Below are positions 13,191 through 25,331 of a stretch of DNA of 64,000 nt, piece after piece (position 1 is the first letter of the stretch; each line of letters opens with the position of its first letter). This stretch comes from Nageia nagi (Eukaryota; Pinophyta), in NCBI GenBank assembly GCA_050084985.1, contig JBITNC010000001.1, positions 107,756,001 through 107,820,000 on the forward strand, read 5' to 3'. The notes under the pieces are model-generated. The model worked only from the letters and a program-made list of their open reading frames with translations. It was not told the origin of the DNA and searched no databases. Both the position numbers and the translations under genes were made by a program.

Positions 13191-13539
13191 TTCAACTTCT
13201 AGCTCCACATGACTTTCCTTTTGAATAATAAGTATTTTTGAACTTTGAATGTTTTTAGAGTCAAATAACTATTCAAAAGAAAGAAAACCTTTGGGTATAA
13301 CATTATGTATCAATTCAATAAAATTTGATTCTTGAAAATAATCAAGGAGTTATGTAACACCAAATGTGTGATGTTCTACTTCATCTATCAAAAAATTCAC
13401 AATATGCTCATCAGAGTCAAATACCTACCAAAATTTTTTAGTATTAGGTATAAATTGCCTACACAAAGCTTTGACTCCATTGCTATGTCTTTTGTGATGA
13501 ATAGGATGAAAATGTGCTCCTTTTCCTATAAGTGCATTA

Positions 13540-13883
13540 GTAATTTAATTGAACTTCTTAGGAATATGAATAAAATTGATTGCCAAGAATGATTACAATA
13601 GGTCCCATACCCTATTCCTCTAAGTTTTCAGATAATGATGCCTTGCACTAATCTTATCTTTTAATTGATTAATGACCAACTTAGAATCTCCATGGACCAC
13701 AAGATTTCTGATACCCATGCTGATAGCTTTAGATAGTCCCAAATATAGAGCTTCATATTTAGCAACATTATTAGTGCAATTCCATGTGAATCTAAATGAA
13801 AACCTTGTCATATGTCCCTCAAGTGACTTCAAAATAACACCAACATCATAACCATGTTTGTATCTAGTCCCATTAAAGAACAT
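13540..13883 (-). pseudogene. RNase H domain upstream of M1 reverse transcriptase
   Basis: The 87-codon open stretch and its continuation encode a type I RNase H: FFNGTR near the start (usually FDG), then GVILKS, CTNNVAKYEALYLGL and VVHGDSKLVINQLK, ending with an IPRKFN block. This is the plant-type extra RNase H that in Tat elements normally follows the first RNase H. Here it lies between protease and reverse transcriptase. I recall plant retrotransposon polyproteins with a similar order, so this may be a lineage trait and not a rearrangement, but I cannot check it here. Asp in FDG is Asn (FNG), and stops follow. Confidence 0.8.
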
Positions 13884-13889
13884 TGTCCA

Positions 13890-14520
13890 TACTCATATTC
13901 CTTTTTAGCTGAGATTGAAATTGGCTAAACATTTTTATATAAGTAATAATTACCCATGCCAACATCAATGACCTAATAATTAAGGTCATTTGCTAAAAGT
14001 ATCTTTATGGTTAGTAGTGATTCCATAAGTGGATCCCTTTTAGATATCTTTACTTGCTCAAGTTCATTCATGTAGTTTTGTTCAATGATATTACTTAGAT
14101 GGGCATTCTTTGTACCCTCATTTGGTACTTTGACATGCTTTTTTTTAAAACAAGTAGGAGGTGTGTGTAATCTTAAGCTAAATAACCTCCTAACTTGGTA
14201 GTAAACTCTCTGGATAAGCAGATTCTAAATAGATATGGAAGATTAACTATAGTAATATCCTAAATGAAACAAATGTTAAGGAATGCATTTAGAATTATGG
14301 TAACTCCTTTAACACTACCAATCACATCAATAGGGGAAGAATCTAGTTGTATGAATCTATGAATGCATCAAGTTATGTACAATTTCATATCATCTACAAT
14401 AACTTTAGGAATAATGGTACTAGTAGCTCTAGTATCAATCATACGATTGTTAACAACCTAGCCTTCTAATCTAAGGGATAAATAAAAATATGGAGATCTT
14501 CTTATACCTATTAGAGCTAT
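13890..14520 (-). pseudogene. M1 aspartic protease
   Basis: The minus strand near 14450-14400 reads MIDTRATSTIIPKVIV, corresponding to the D-T/S-G-A active site of retrotransposon proteases with Gly changed to Arg. It is followed by a region including LPYLFRICLS and FTTKLGGYLA, which I recall as characteristic of one plant gypsy lineage. The linker to the RNase H (13890-14150) is broken. Confidence 0.7.
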
Positions 14521-14529
14521 AGGGACATC

Positions 14530-16090
14530 ATAAAAATTTGAAAACATGGAAGGATCCTCATTAATCCTTTTTTATATTCTTTAGCTTTAAAGCTTCTTAA
14601 AAGAGGTCAATTTGACCCAAAATTCTTAATGCATAGAACATTGTCATTTTACAAGGTGTTCTTTTTAATTCTTCCACTATATTATATGGAACATAAGGGG
14701 CTTATTTACTTATTTTAGTAGGTTGATATGATCAGAATTGTTGAGTAGCCTTCTCCTTATTATGTTTAATTATGAAAGGATATCTTTCTAGAATGACTTT
14801 TTCTTTCTTTGAGACATCATTTTTGGTCTAAGTGAGGTTTCTTACAATGAGAGCAACATTACTCGAGCCTTGTGAAACTTAACTTAGATGACTTGGAAGT
14901 TGATTTATTGGATTAGATAGTTGAGATACATGAGCCTTGGATCTCCTTGGATTAGGTTGAGTTGAAATGGGTAACTAATTTTGTTGAGTGCCTTGGGTAA
15001 ATTATAGGAGTGTTGAAGTATAAGATCTACTTTGTACACAATTTACTTATTCTCTAGCATAGCTCAAAATCTAAAAATTAACCATGGTAACATCTATAGT
15101 AGGATCTGATGCAGGTTATACCATTTGGTTAGAATGTAAGCCCAAGTATTGGTTTGTTAGACTACATAAGAGTTTCAAAAATATGGAGAAAAATAAGGAG
15201 GACACCATTTTGTAACACTTGGAGCATCACTTTTTGTAGAATTAACTATGATTGCATTATTTATAGCTTAAGGAGTAAAAGGCTATTCTAGTTGGTTATT
15301 TCTAGACTAAAATCTTAGCTAATACTAATTATCATATCTTCTAAAATTATATCATTATTTCTTTCTCTCTTGTAAAGTGGGCTTATTTTTCAAATTCCTA
15401 ATAGTTATCTCTAGTTACCTTATCCTCTCTACCTCTTATGAGTTTGAACCAACACTTGTACTTGTTTATGCAAGAGCTAGGAGTGTTAGTACTTAGTTCT
15501 GAGTCATAGGTTTAGTAGGAGGAGGTGGTAAAGCTAGCACTTCTAAATGAGAAATCTATAATGGAGCTTATTTTGGAGGTAAATTAGGAAATAAGGGCAT
15601 AATGGATCTTGGTTGCATCTTTCATGAGGAGACCAATGTGTGTTCAATAATTTTTATTATTTAGTAGACTTATCAAAAAGTATCTACGAACATAACAATC
15701 TACACATTTAGATTTGGGTGGAAGGATTTCATATAGTATACCAAGGCTTGATAATTAGTTTATCTAATCTTTTTTGGAATGGATTTCCAAATTTTCTCAA
15801 ATCTGATGTTAAAATCATCTACAAACTCATGGGGATGTCTTTTAATACATGTAATAAGGCTAAAAATGTACTATCATCATCATATTCAACAAATATCTTG
15901 ATTAGATATTGACATAACTCTCCCCATATATTTATATATTGAGGAGTCAAGTTTTTGAACCATTTTTCTACTTTTCCTTTAAAAGAATATGATAATAATT
16001 TGGTCATAAGAGTTTCATCGTTGATATCAAAACTAGAGGTAAAAAGAGATATATCTTGGAAATGTTCATATGGCATTTTTTTTATCCATC
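14530..16090 (-). pseudogene. M1 gag
   Basis: The capsid gene remnant starts near 16090. The 85-codon stretch 16076-15819 has the gag core pattern LLSYSFKGKVEKWFKNL and INIWGELCQYLIKIF. From 15800 to 14530 the frame is heavily broken, with P-rich and N-rich content. The core resembles the gag of TG-A and TG-B (LLAQSFKGKVLDWYKGLP), supporting a common lineage. The leader upstream continues across the T1 insertion to 32293-32430. Confidence 0.7.
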
Positions 16091-16452
16091 ATATTTAGGC
16101 CAAACTTTAAAGTTTTATTACGGAATAGCTAGGGAATTGGTAGGAACTACCAATGGATGACTATTATTCCAAGAAAGAAAGTTTATAGGCATAGGTTGAG
16201 CTATGTTAGGACCAACTATGTCAAGTGAAAAAAATTTCTAGACTAAATCAAATACAATTATTAATTGAATAACTCTCAAATGGATTTGAGGAGAGAGAGT
16301 TTGGTAAACCTTTTTCCTATTCCTCCTTTGAGGAATTGAAAATTCTAGAAATCTAGGCTATTAGGAAGAATTTTTGGCATTACTTCTAGTAAATCTACGA
16401 ACTCAAGGTGCCAAGGTTTTTAAAATATGACTTGTATGATAACATAGTCACC

Positions 16453-16457
16453 AATAA
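16453..16457. repeat. T1 target-site duplication, left
   Basis: AATAA precedes the T1 LTR terminus TGTAGACACC and is repeated directly after the right LTR at 32288-32292. A 5-bp duplication is standard for LTR-retrotransposon integration. Confidence 0.9.
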
Positions 16458-17306
16458 TGTAGACACCTAAAAATGTCCCTTTTTTAACTATTAAACATAG
16501 AAATAATCATAACTCTTCGTGACAATATAAAATAGGTTTAAAAACCTTATTATTGGATAGCTCTCGTTGAGTACATGCAAAATGGGTGGTCACATGACTC
16601 TTTTTAGGTATAATTGGCTATTTGGTGGTCATTTTAATATTATTACAAAATTTGAAAACCAGTCACCAACGACCCAAGATAGTCACCGATGTTTTGAGGT
16701 GATCGTCAACGTTCGTATGGTAATCGTCGATGACTCTGTAACAGCCGAACAAGAAACCAAAATAGTGAGAGAAAGTTGAAACGTTTCATTCTTCCAAGAT
16801 GATGTGGATAGAGGGGATCAGTTATGACCTATGGTGGCTTTTCACTTCCTCTTACCAGCCTTGGAACATCTCACCCAAAATCTATAAATACAAGCTAATA
16901 CAAAGCAAAAAAGGGAGAATCTTGACCCATTTTGAAGTAGGGTAATGCTGCCAAAATCTTGTGAGCTCATACCTTTTATTGTTTTATGCTAGTTTCAATT
17001 CAATACATGTCATACATAGATGCTTTGATGTTATTGTTTTTTTGCATGTGTGTAGGATTTATAGGTTGTCCATATCAAGGAGAGAAGCAAGCAAATCAAA
17101 AACAATGAAGATCTAATACCTTCATTTTGGCAAATGGCATTTGTAAAAGTCCCTTCCAAGGGCAAATTGTAGTTTGAATTGAAAATCAATATCAATTTAT
17201 AATTACAACATTTTAATCTATTTCACATAATTTGAGGTTCAGTGAAGATTTAAGAATAATTGTATTTTATGTTATTCTACATTCCAGCTCTATTTTCACT
17301 GCAACA
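16458..17306 (+). repeat. T1 5' LTR
   Basis: It begins TGTAGACACC and ends CACTGCAACA, and aligns along its whole length with 31438-32287. It contains a TATA box at 16883 and a run of CG-containing motifs (CACCGATG, ATCGTCGATGAC) around 16670-16730. Confidence 0.95.
16883..16890 (+). promoter_or_regulatory. TATA box of T1 5' LTR
   Basis: TATAAATA lies about 425 bp into the LTR and is preserved at the matching place in the 3' LTR (31863-31870). Transcription of the element would be expected to start roughly 30 bp downstream, which defines the U3/R border by inference. Confidence 0.65.
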
Positions 17307-17309
17307 TTC

Positions 17310-17326
17310 TGGCGCTAGAAGGAGGG
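17310..17326 (+). promoter_or_regulatory. T1 primer-binding site
   Basis: TGGCGCTAGAAGGAGGG starts three bases after the LTR end, where reverse transcription of such elements is primed by a tRNA 3' end (TGG complements CCA). I do not assign the tRNA. Confidence 0.75.
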
Positions 17327-18551
17327 CCCTTTCATTATTGATAGGGAGGTTTTTTGTTTTAAAATGATTTTACCTTTCTACTATATGGTTTATTTGAATT
17401 TCTCCATATACTAACTTCAAATTTTGCATTCTATGCATTTTAGGAAATCTATTGCAAAAATGCCAGCGACTGGAATTGGACATCGATGACTCAAAAGGAA
17501 CGCCAATGATTTACAAAGTAATCCAGACTAAATGCCAACGATTGGAACCAGACATCGGTGACTCAGAATAAATGTCAATGATCTCTGTCTAAACGCTAGC
17601 GACTCATACTCTAGGTTGTTTTGCCTCCTTTTGTTATTTTTGAAAAAATAAAATAAAATATATAATATGTTGTCAAAATAGAAGAATACTTTTGAATGTG
17701 ATTCCTTTGCCTAGAATGCATATAAGAATAGGTAGAAAAGATTAAATGCATATTTTTTATTAATTTATTTTATGTATAATGTTATGTATTTATTTTTATG
17801 TTTTGGGTGAAGGGTACATACACATTAATACTTTTTATCTTGTCTACTTATGCTCTCCCTTTGCGCTTTGTGCGATCTAAGGTGACCATAATAGATCGGA
17901 TAAGAAGGAGTAATTAATTCTTCTTTTCTTTCACATTCACAATATCATTAATTTGGTTAATTTACTTACACATAATGACCTCTTACCAAGTTTGCCCTTA
18001 CCACTCCATTGAAGGGATATGTGACTAGTAAGAGGAGATAATTTACTACACATAATACTTCCACAATTGGAAGGGGTAAATGAATCACATTAAAAGGAAT
18101 GAACTTAAGGAAAATAAATCAAGTTTTGGGTAGCGTAAATTATATTAAAAGGTTAATGAATTGGATGGATTCGAATACACTAAGTACTTTCACTTAACAA
18201 AGTATGCTCTCACTTTTGTGCTTCAAGCGATCCTAAGTGATCAGAAATAAGTTAAGTGAAAGAGGTAAAATTTATTCACGTTTCATTTGGAAATATACTT
18301 TACATTAACACTCTTAAAGAGGTCTGCCCTTACCACTCCATTGGAGGTCAAAGGGATATGTGACTCTTGGAGGAGTAATTGAACCTCACTTAATTAATTT
18401 ATCTACACTTAATGGCTTTTTACTAAGTCTACTCTTACCACTCCATTGGAGGTCGAAGAGATATGTGACTAGTAAGAAGAGGAAATTTATCACATATAAA
18501 ACTTCCACAGCTGGAAGGAGTTAATGAACATCATTAAGAGTTTGGAAAAGT
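17327..18551 (+). repeat. T1 leader with internal repeats
   Basis: The leader is non-coding. Blocks around CCACTCCATTG followed by ATATGTGACT recur near 18000, 18331 and 18440. The paired motif ACTTCCACA-TTGGAAGG recurs near 18048 and 18500, and a block with GTGCGATCTAAG or AAGCGATCCTAAG near 17875 and 18222. This is an array of two to three divergent units of a few hundred bases. A CG-containing motif cluster is present at 17460-17600. Confidence 0.75.
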
Positions 18552-20013
18552 TGGGTTGAACAAACCCAAAATCAAACAAGACAACCTGATTACAAAGGAA
18601 AAGATTTATATGGAAAAGGTATATCCCAAAGACCTCCTAAAATACCTATTCTGCGACATCATTCACCTCTTAAAATACTACCTCCACCACCATCAAAGTT
18701 TCCTTCTAACTATGAGTCTTACATTTCAAGATCAATTTTGAAAAAGGATCCGAATACTCAAAGATATCATAGACACACTCAAGGTCATAGAATCGATAAA
18801 GAATTAGAAGAATTTATGAAGGATTTTATAAATCGAGAAATGAATGTTCAAGGACTTCAAAAGTTAAATTACAAGAATATTTGCAATGAACCTATTCATC
18901 CAAGTGTTCCAAAAAAGAAATTACCATATAGGTTTGAATTTCCTAAAATAGAATCATTTAAAGGAAGAGAAGACCCCAAAGAACATTTGAGAAAATTTAC
19001 ATTTTCTAGTTATCAGATAGCCAATGATGACTCATTAATGTTACGTATATTTCCTATGACACTCATAGGCCAAGCTTTGGATTGGTATAATAGTTTACCT
19101 ATGCATAGTTTATATACGTTCGAAAAATTGGCTAATCAATTTCTTGAACATTTTAAGATCAATATTAAAGAAATATCTTCAATTACTGATCTTACAAGAC
19201 TACAACAGTTTCCTGATGAAACTATACAAGATTACATCTCAAGATAGTGGGATATACTCACTAGTATGCCTTATACAATACCACAAGAGGAATTGGTTAA
19301 ATTATTTAGTCAAAGTTGTTTAAGACCAATAGCCATTGTTCTCCAAATTCAACAACATAAAACTCTTGAAGAAGCTATTGCTCAGGCAGTAGGTATAGAA
19401 AGAGTTAAAATTCAAGATGGAGAACTAAAACTCAAGAAAAAAGAATACAAAAAGGGTAATCAATATGAAAATAGTACTAAACAACCACAAAATAATCAAA
19501 TAGCTATGACAGAGAATTCTGGTCAAGCTTCAAAAATTGAAAAAAATGTTGAACCTAAGCCTAAAAGAAATTTTACCCCATTATCAGAACCATTAGCTGA
19601 AATACTTAAAAAATTATGTGATAATGGTATGATTAGATTACCTAATATAAAACCTGAAAATCCTTATGCTAAAGGAAGCAAATGGTATAAGGAAAATGAA
19701 TTTTGTGCTTATCATAGGCAAAAAGGACAATACAAATAAATGTCGAACTTTACAACATAAAATTCAAGACTTGATAGATAGTCAAAAAATAGATGTGGAT
19801 AATCCTGTTATGCCTTTGAATCAAAATTTAGGGATATATCAAAACCCCTTACCTTCACATCAGGCTTACAATGTGGTGACCATCCCAAACCAAATGAACT
19901 ATACATGGAATAATAAGGATATACCATTTATAGGGATTATAGATGATTCAATACATATGATTGGTATAGCTACAAGAGCACAACAATATCAGAATAAACA
20001 AGATAACCCATGA
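18552..20013 (+). pseudogene. T1 gag
   Basis: The frame opens upstream of the first methionine-like codon, with a Q-, P- and K-rich N-terminal part at 18552-18740. The gag core follows, with KGREDPKEHLRKF and GQALDWYNSLP (about 18960-19100) and FLEHFKIN near 19140. One in-frame TAG lies at 19246. A basic linker and a zinc-knuckle-like CAYHRQKGQ near 19705 follow. A frameshift at about 19735 shifts reading to the frame that ends at 20013. The true start is unclear because no ATG fits the conserved N-terminal part. Homology to G1 gag extends through the knuckle. Confidence 0.85.
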
Positions 20014-20175
20014 AAAAATCAATTGATACCAAACCCAATTAATATACAACCTATACCTCCTCCGTAACAACCTAAAGTTTTGATAAAAGGTGCTCTTAAA
20101 TGATAATTAAAAATGTATCTAGTTAAGATGACCCTATTTGAATTATTACAATAGTCTGAGAGTTATAGGGAAGCT

Positions 20176-21126
20176 ATGAATCAAATTCTACAAGAAATTC
20201 AAGTGGATATTAGTAACCCCGATAATTTTATTTCAATAGTTGAAAGTTTGAGGATATCTCAACAACCTAGTATCACCTTCTACGAACAAGAAAAATTAAA
20301 TAACAATGGACCAGGAGGACTTGATCCACCTTTACATATAATTGGTAAAGTAGATGGGAAATTATTTAAAAGAATTCTGATAGATAAAGGTTCAGCTATA
20401 AATATAATTTCAGATGCTACATACATAAATTTGAATTTACCAGATTCACTTATTTTAGCTCCTTTATAGATTAGGGCATTTAATGATGCAATGTGTTCAA
20501 CTTTGGGATCAATAGTGCTTCCGATTATAGTAGGGGCTAAAACCATTCAAACTTTATTACATATAATTGAAGGAAACATTATACAATACAACATTCTTTT
20601 AGGACATCCATGGATTAGAGAAATGCAATGTGTTCCATCAACTTATCATGGATGTTTAAAATACATCTACAAAGATAAAGTTCATTGTGTGTTTAAAGAT
20701 CCAGATCCTTATTCACATTGTAATTTAATTTTTGATCCGAATAAAGTGACATTACCATCTCCTAATTTATCAACTATATTAATGAACAAAAATATGAATA
20801 AATCAGAAATCATAAAAGGAAAAGGTGATATAGCTATACAAGATAAAGATACTTGGGAAAAAGTTGCTAAAACTTTAGATGAAAGATATGGAGCTTCTTC
20901 ATCAAAACAAGTAAATACTACATCTAATAATGACTCATCCAATGTATATCTAGTAAAAATTAAATTAATGGATTTAGAGATGGGAGAATATGACATAGAT
21001 GATGTGGTATTTAATATACCTTTAGCACAAGAAATGGGAAGATTATCTGAATCACCTAGTGTGATTGGACAAATAGTACCTTTAGGAGAAGTACCTAATC
21101 AGACAATGTTTATCTATGCGGGATAG
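20176..21126 (+). pseudogene. T1 aspartic protease region
   Basis: 20176-20469 encodes the N-terminal part of the protease with the active-site strand ILIDKGSAINIIS, where the usual D-T/S-G is DKG. After a stop the frame resumes at 20491-21126 with YNILLGHPWIREM and VPSTYHGCLKY, the typical C-terminal strand and following motif in Tat-like elements. Two lesions and the altered active site argue against activity. Confidence 0.85.
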
Positions 21127-21998
21127 TAGATCCTGTGTCAACAATACCTAATCAAACATATGAAGGAAATTTCAATAATGACATGAAATATTTATCGCCA
21201 TGCTCAAGAACATTTGTTTTAAACTATTTTAACAAATGTAATTAGTAAGGATGAGGATTGGGTTGATATGAACAGGGTCCACGAGAGATAATTGAATTAC
21301 AATACCAAGATCCCACTGATAAAAGGGGATTAGGTTATCAAAACAAATGTAAAAATCTTGCTAAAGTAGAAAATTTAGGAGAAGAGAATTTGGATTATAA
21401 TGAATAAATTTTAGAGAAAGAATCCATAATACAAGAAATTATTGATATAAGAGAAGAACAATTAAGTGAAATGGATGTCTTAGAAGGTGTAGAAATGCTC
21501 TTTATTAATAATATTGAGCCACCATGGAATCATTCGTGTTTACCAAGTGATATACAAGAAAAAATAAATAAAAATGCTGAATCATCAATCATTACATATT
21601 CAGATATACCATCGATAAATATGGTTACAATAAAAGAGAATGATATTGAAGATCAAAATAATGAACAAATAGATGAATATAACAAAAATCAAAGTTTAAT
21701 CAAAATAATAGCCAATACTTCTACAAATGAAATAATCACTGATTTTTCTCTTATATCGTCTAATCCTTCGGTACATGAATTCAAAAACGTAGATCACATA
21801 CTTGGTTCCTATGAAAATCAAGTATGCACGAATGAACAAACTCAAGAATACGATGAAGAATATAGTGTTAACGATAATGACTGGATACCAATACCAAATC
21901 AATTAGAAGAAGGGTCGCATATGCTTACTAAAAAAGTTTTAGAAATAAATATTAGTAATGATCCTCAAAATCCTAAAATTATTCAATTACCTCACTAA
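21127..21998 (+). pseudogene. T1 protease-polymerase linker
   Basis: From about 21360 to 21998 an E-, D- and N-rich, low-hydrophobicity linker is open (175 codons from 21471). 21127-21360 is broken. It ends just before the reverse transcriptase with NDPQNPKIIQLP, a segment that commonly precedes polymerase in this lineage. No domain is recognised in it. Confidence 0.6.
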
Positions 21999-21999
21999 A

Positions 22000-23400
22000 A
22001 ATGAACAAGAAGAAATCATAACCTTATTAAAAGAATGAGAAAAGGTATTTGCATGGTCATATGCAGACATGCCTGGAATAGATCCTAAATTAGTAGTACA
22101 TAATTTAGCATTAAATCCTAATGCTAAACCTGTTAAACAAAAATTACGTAAAATGCATCCTACTATAGCATTAATGGTAAAAGAAGAACTTCAAAAATTA
22201 TTAGAAGCTAAATTTATACAACCTATAGATTATTCAGATTGGATATCTGATATGGTACCTGTGAAGAAACCAAGTGGAAAAATAAGAATATGCACAAATT
22301 TTCATGATCTTAACAAAGCTTGTCCTAAAGATTATTTCCCTCTACCTAGCATTGATAGTTTGGTAGACTCGATGGTAGGACATGATATGTTATCATTAAT
22401 GGACGGGTTTTCTAGTTACAATCAAATAAAAATAGCTACTGAAGATCAACATAAAATGGCTTTTATAACTCCTTGGGGTACCTTTTGTTATAAAGTTATG
22501 CCTTTTGGATTAAAAAATGCCAGGGCAACTTATCAAAGGGCTATGACTTATATATTCCATGATTATATACATGACATAGTAGAAGATTATGTCGATGATT
22601 TGTTGGTTAGATCTAAATATTGAGTAGATCATGGAAAAGACCTAATTAAAATCTTAGATAGATTATTAGAACATAAAGTAAGATTAAATCTAAAAAAATA
22701 TGTTTTTGGTGTAACTTCAAGAAAATTATTAGGATTTATTGTGTCCCAACGAGGAATTGAAATAGATCCTAGTAAAGTGAAGGCAGTAGTAGACATGCCA
22801 CCTCCTGCAAATCTAAAACAATTACAAAGTTTACAGGGCAAGTTACAAGCCATTAGAAGGTTTATAGCTCAACTTTTTGATAAATGTGAACCATTTACAA
22901 AATTATTAAAAAAGGGAGTAGAATATCATTGGGGCAAAGAGCAACAAGAGGCATTTGATGAAATCAAAAGATATTTATTATCACCTCCTATCTTAAGTCC
23001 ACCAAGAAAAGATGTACCCTTTTTATTATATATCTTCGCTACTAAAAATGCTTTAGGAACAATGCTTGCTTAGAAGAATGAACACAATAAAGAACAAGCT
23101 ATATATTATCTGAGTAGAACCCTAGTGAGCTATGAGATTAAGTACATATATTTGGAAAAATTATGTCTTGCTATCATTTTTGCTACTAAAAAAATTTGAC
23201 ATTATATGCTTAATCATAAACATATGTCATCTCTAAAATGGATCCGTTGAAATATATGATGAATAAAACATATCAAAATTCAAGAACTACAAAGTGGATA
23301 ATGCACTTAACTGAATTTGATTTACATTTTATTAGACAAAAGTCAATAAAAGGACAAGTAATTGTTGATTATCTTGCTAATGCTCCATTGCAAGATAATA
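22000..23400 (+). pseudogene. T1 reverse transcriptase and first RNase H
   Basis: This part copies element RNA into DNA and degrades the RNA strand. Reverse transcriptase motifs are in order: AKPVKQKLRKM near 22125, SDMVPVKKPSGKIRICT near 22245, DLNKACPKDYFPLP near 22310, KVMPFGLKNA near 22490 and the active site YVDD near 22595, which is intact. A stop at 22621 interrupts the frame. The connection and RNase H follow (EAFDEIKRYL near 22955, then IYYLSRTLVSYE, and ADALA-like DYLANAPL near 23375). Stops near 22036, 22621, 23072 and 23200 mostly replace expected R, Q or W codons. Confidence 0.9.
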
Positions 23401-23419
23401 AACCCCTTGTCATTGAATT

Positions 23420-23795
23420 ACCCGATGATGGGGTGTTTCAATTAGATGAAATTGAAATACCTGTAGAACTTGAAGATGATTGGGATATGACAATACACTT
23501 TGATGGTTCTCGATGTGAACAAGGTGGTGGAGTAGGTGTTGTATTTATAACATCACAACGGATACCTATACCATATTCATTTAAATTAAAATTCCCTTGT
23601 ACTAATAATAATGCGGAATACGAAGCTTTGATATTAGCATTAAAAACTGTGATTAAATTAAAACTTAAAAGAATTAAGATTATTGGAGATTCTTTACTCA
23701 TCGTAAATCAAGTGAAAGGAATTTATCAATGTAAAGAACCTTTACTTCAAAAGTATAAAGTGTTAGTTGAGAAATTATTAAAATCTTTTGACTGA
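23420..23795 (+). pseudogene. T1 second (additional) RNase H
   Basis: The frame open from 23238 continues through an acidic linker into a second type I RNase H. It reads IHFDGSRCEQGGGVGV near 23495, then CTNNNAEYEALILAL near 23600 and IIGDSLLIVNQVKG near 23680. The Asp of FDG, the Glu of AEYEAL and the Asp of GDS, the catalytic positions, are retained. Presence of this domain after the first RNase H is the hallmark of Tat-clade elements. It ends at a TGA at 23793. Confidence 0.9.
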
Positions 23796-24059
23796 TTTAG
23801 TATAGGAGCAACACCAAGATCATCTAATAGATTTGCAGATGCTATGGCTTCTATTGGATCTCTTATCCCATAAGATCCTAAAAAAATCTTCAATACAAGT
23901 TGAGATAATTCAATTGTCTCAATCATCATTACAACAAGAAGGTGAAGAAAAAAGTGTATTGAATAGTGACGTAACTGATAAAGATAATTGGTACAAAGAA
24001 TTGACAAATTTTTTAAAATTTGGAACTCTTCCTATAAACCTTAATAAATCATCATGATG

Positions 24060-25245
24060 AGCTTTTAAGATTAAAGCAATTAAATATTATTTGATAGGGG
24101 ATATCTTGCATCAACAAAATTTCAATGGTATTTTACTCAGATGTCTTGAATGGAATGATATTAAAAAAGCTATATCCTCCGCCCATGATGGAACATGCGG
24201 AGGACATTTTAATGGTGTTGCGATTGTAAAATGATTAATATGAATGGGGTATTATTGGCCAACTATGGAAAAGGATTGTTGTGAATATGTTAAAAAATGT
24301 TTTAAATGTCAACAATACACTCATTTATTTTCACAACCATCTCAAGAACATCCTATACAATCACTTTGGCCATTCTCTAAATGGGAATTAGATTTAATAG
24401 GAAAAATTACACCTACATCTGCTGGTGGACACAAGTTCATCATTACAACAACTGAATATTTTACTAAATGGGTAGAGGCTATACCCATGAATTCCACCAC
24501 TGGTTCATGAATTGCTGAATTTATAGAAAATTATATTATATGTAGTTTCGGCATATCGAACCAATTAATTATGGATAATGGAAAGAATTTTAAAAATAAG
24601 GATGTAAAACAAATATGTGACAAGTATAAAATTAAACAAATTTTTTCCACTCCATATTATCCACAAGGCAATGGACAGGCAGAGGCTACTAATAAAACTA
24701 TTTGGAACATCTTAACAAAAATAGTAAATGATTCTCATAAAGATTGGCATATGCAAATATCAAAAGCCTTATGGGCTTATCGTACCAATGTACGCACTCC
24801 TATTGGGGCAACACCATTCTCTTTAGTATATGGAACAGAAGCCATCTTACCCATAGAACTTGAGATACCATCCCTTAGAGTAAATCTAAGTGAACAAAAT
24901 TTCGATGAAGAAGCAAGATAGACTCTCTTAGATCAATTGTTACTTTTAGATGAAAAACATATTAATGCTTTAGAGTATATGCGTGTTTATCAAAAGAGGA
25001 TAAAATGAGCTTTTGATAAAAGGGCTTTAATTCGTGAGTTCAAAATAGGTGATTTGGTTTTAAAAGAAAATCAACAAACTTCACAAATAGAACGACAGCT
25101 TAGAGACAAGTTTGCTCCAAATTGGTTAGGACCATATATCATTAAGAAAAAATTCGATAAAGGAACTTATCATTTATTAGACTTAGAAGGAAATGAAGAG
25201 CGTGAACCTATAAATATCATGCATCTTCGACCCTTCTATACATAA
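24060..25245 (+). pseudogene. T1 integrase
   Basis: The zinc-binding HHCC part is at 24178-24310 (AHDGTCGGHF, then KKCFKCQQY). The catalytic core shows Asp in WELDLIG near 24385, Asp in MDNGKNF near 24570 and Glu in GNGQAEATNK near 24675, so the DDE triad is intact. ALWAYRTN and PFSLVYG follow. The C-terminal part has GDLVLKEN and WLGPYIIKK and ends LRPFYT at 25245. Five or so stops (for example 24238, 24508, 24919 and 25006) interrupt it. T2 carries the same region at 63400-64000. Confidence 0.92.
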
Positions 25246-25331
25246 AAAAAAAGTGTACATTAGTTTTCTTTTATTTTATTTTACTGTTAAAATAATAAAT
25301 AAATAAAAGTATTAATATTTGTCAAGTGTTA

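Larger units (their letters stand above)
7645..16452 (-). mobile_element. decayed Ty3/gypsy element M1, left (3') part
   Basis: From high to low coordinate the minus strand gives gag, protease, RNase H, reverse transcriptase, RNase H, integrase and an unidentified region. The element is split at 16452/16458 by T1; its leader and 5' LTR end resume at 32293. The 3' limit is uncertain: LTR-end-like blocks occur at both 7645 and 4413. Every domain contains stops or frameshifts. Confidence 0.7.

Noticed and set aside
13540-13883. Treating the upstream RNase H of M1 as a nested-element fragment
   Set aside because: No LTR, target duplication or orientation change separates it from protease or polymerase, and I recall plant polyproteins with this order; kept as part of M1 with a note.
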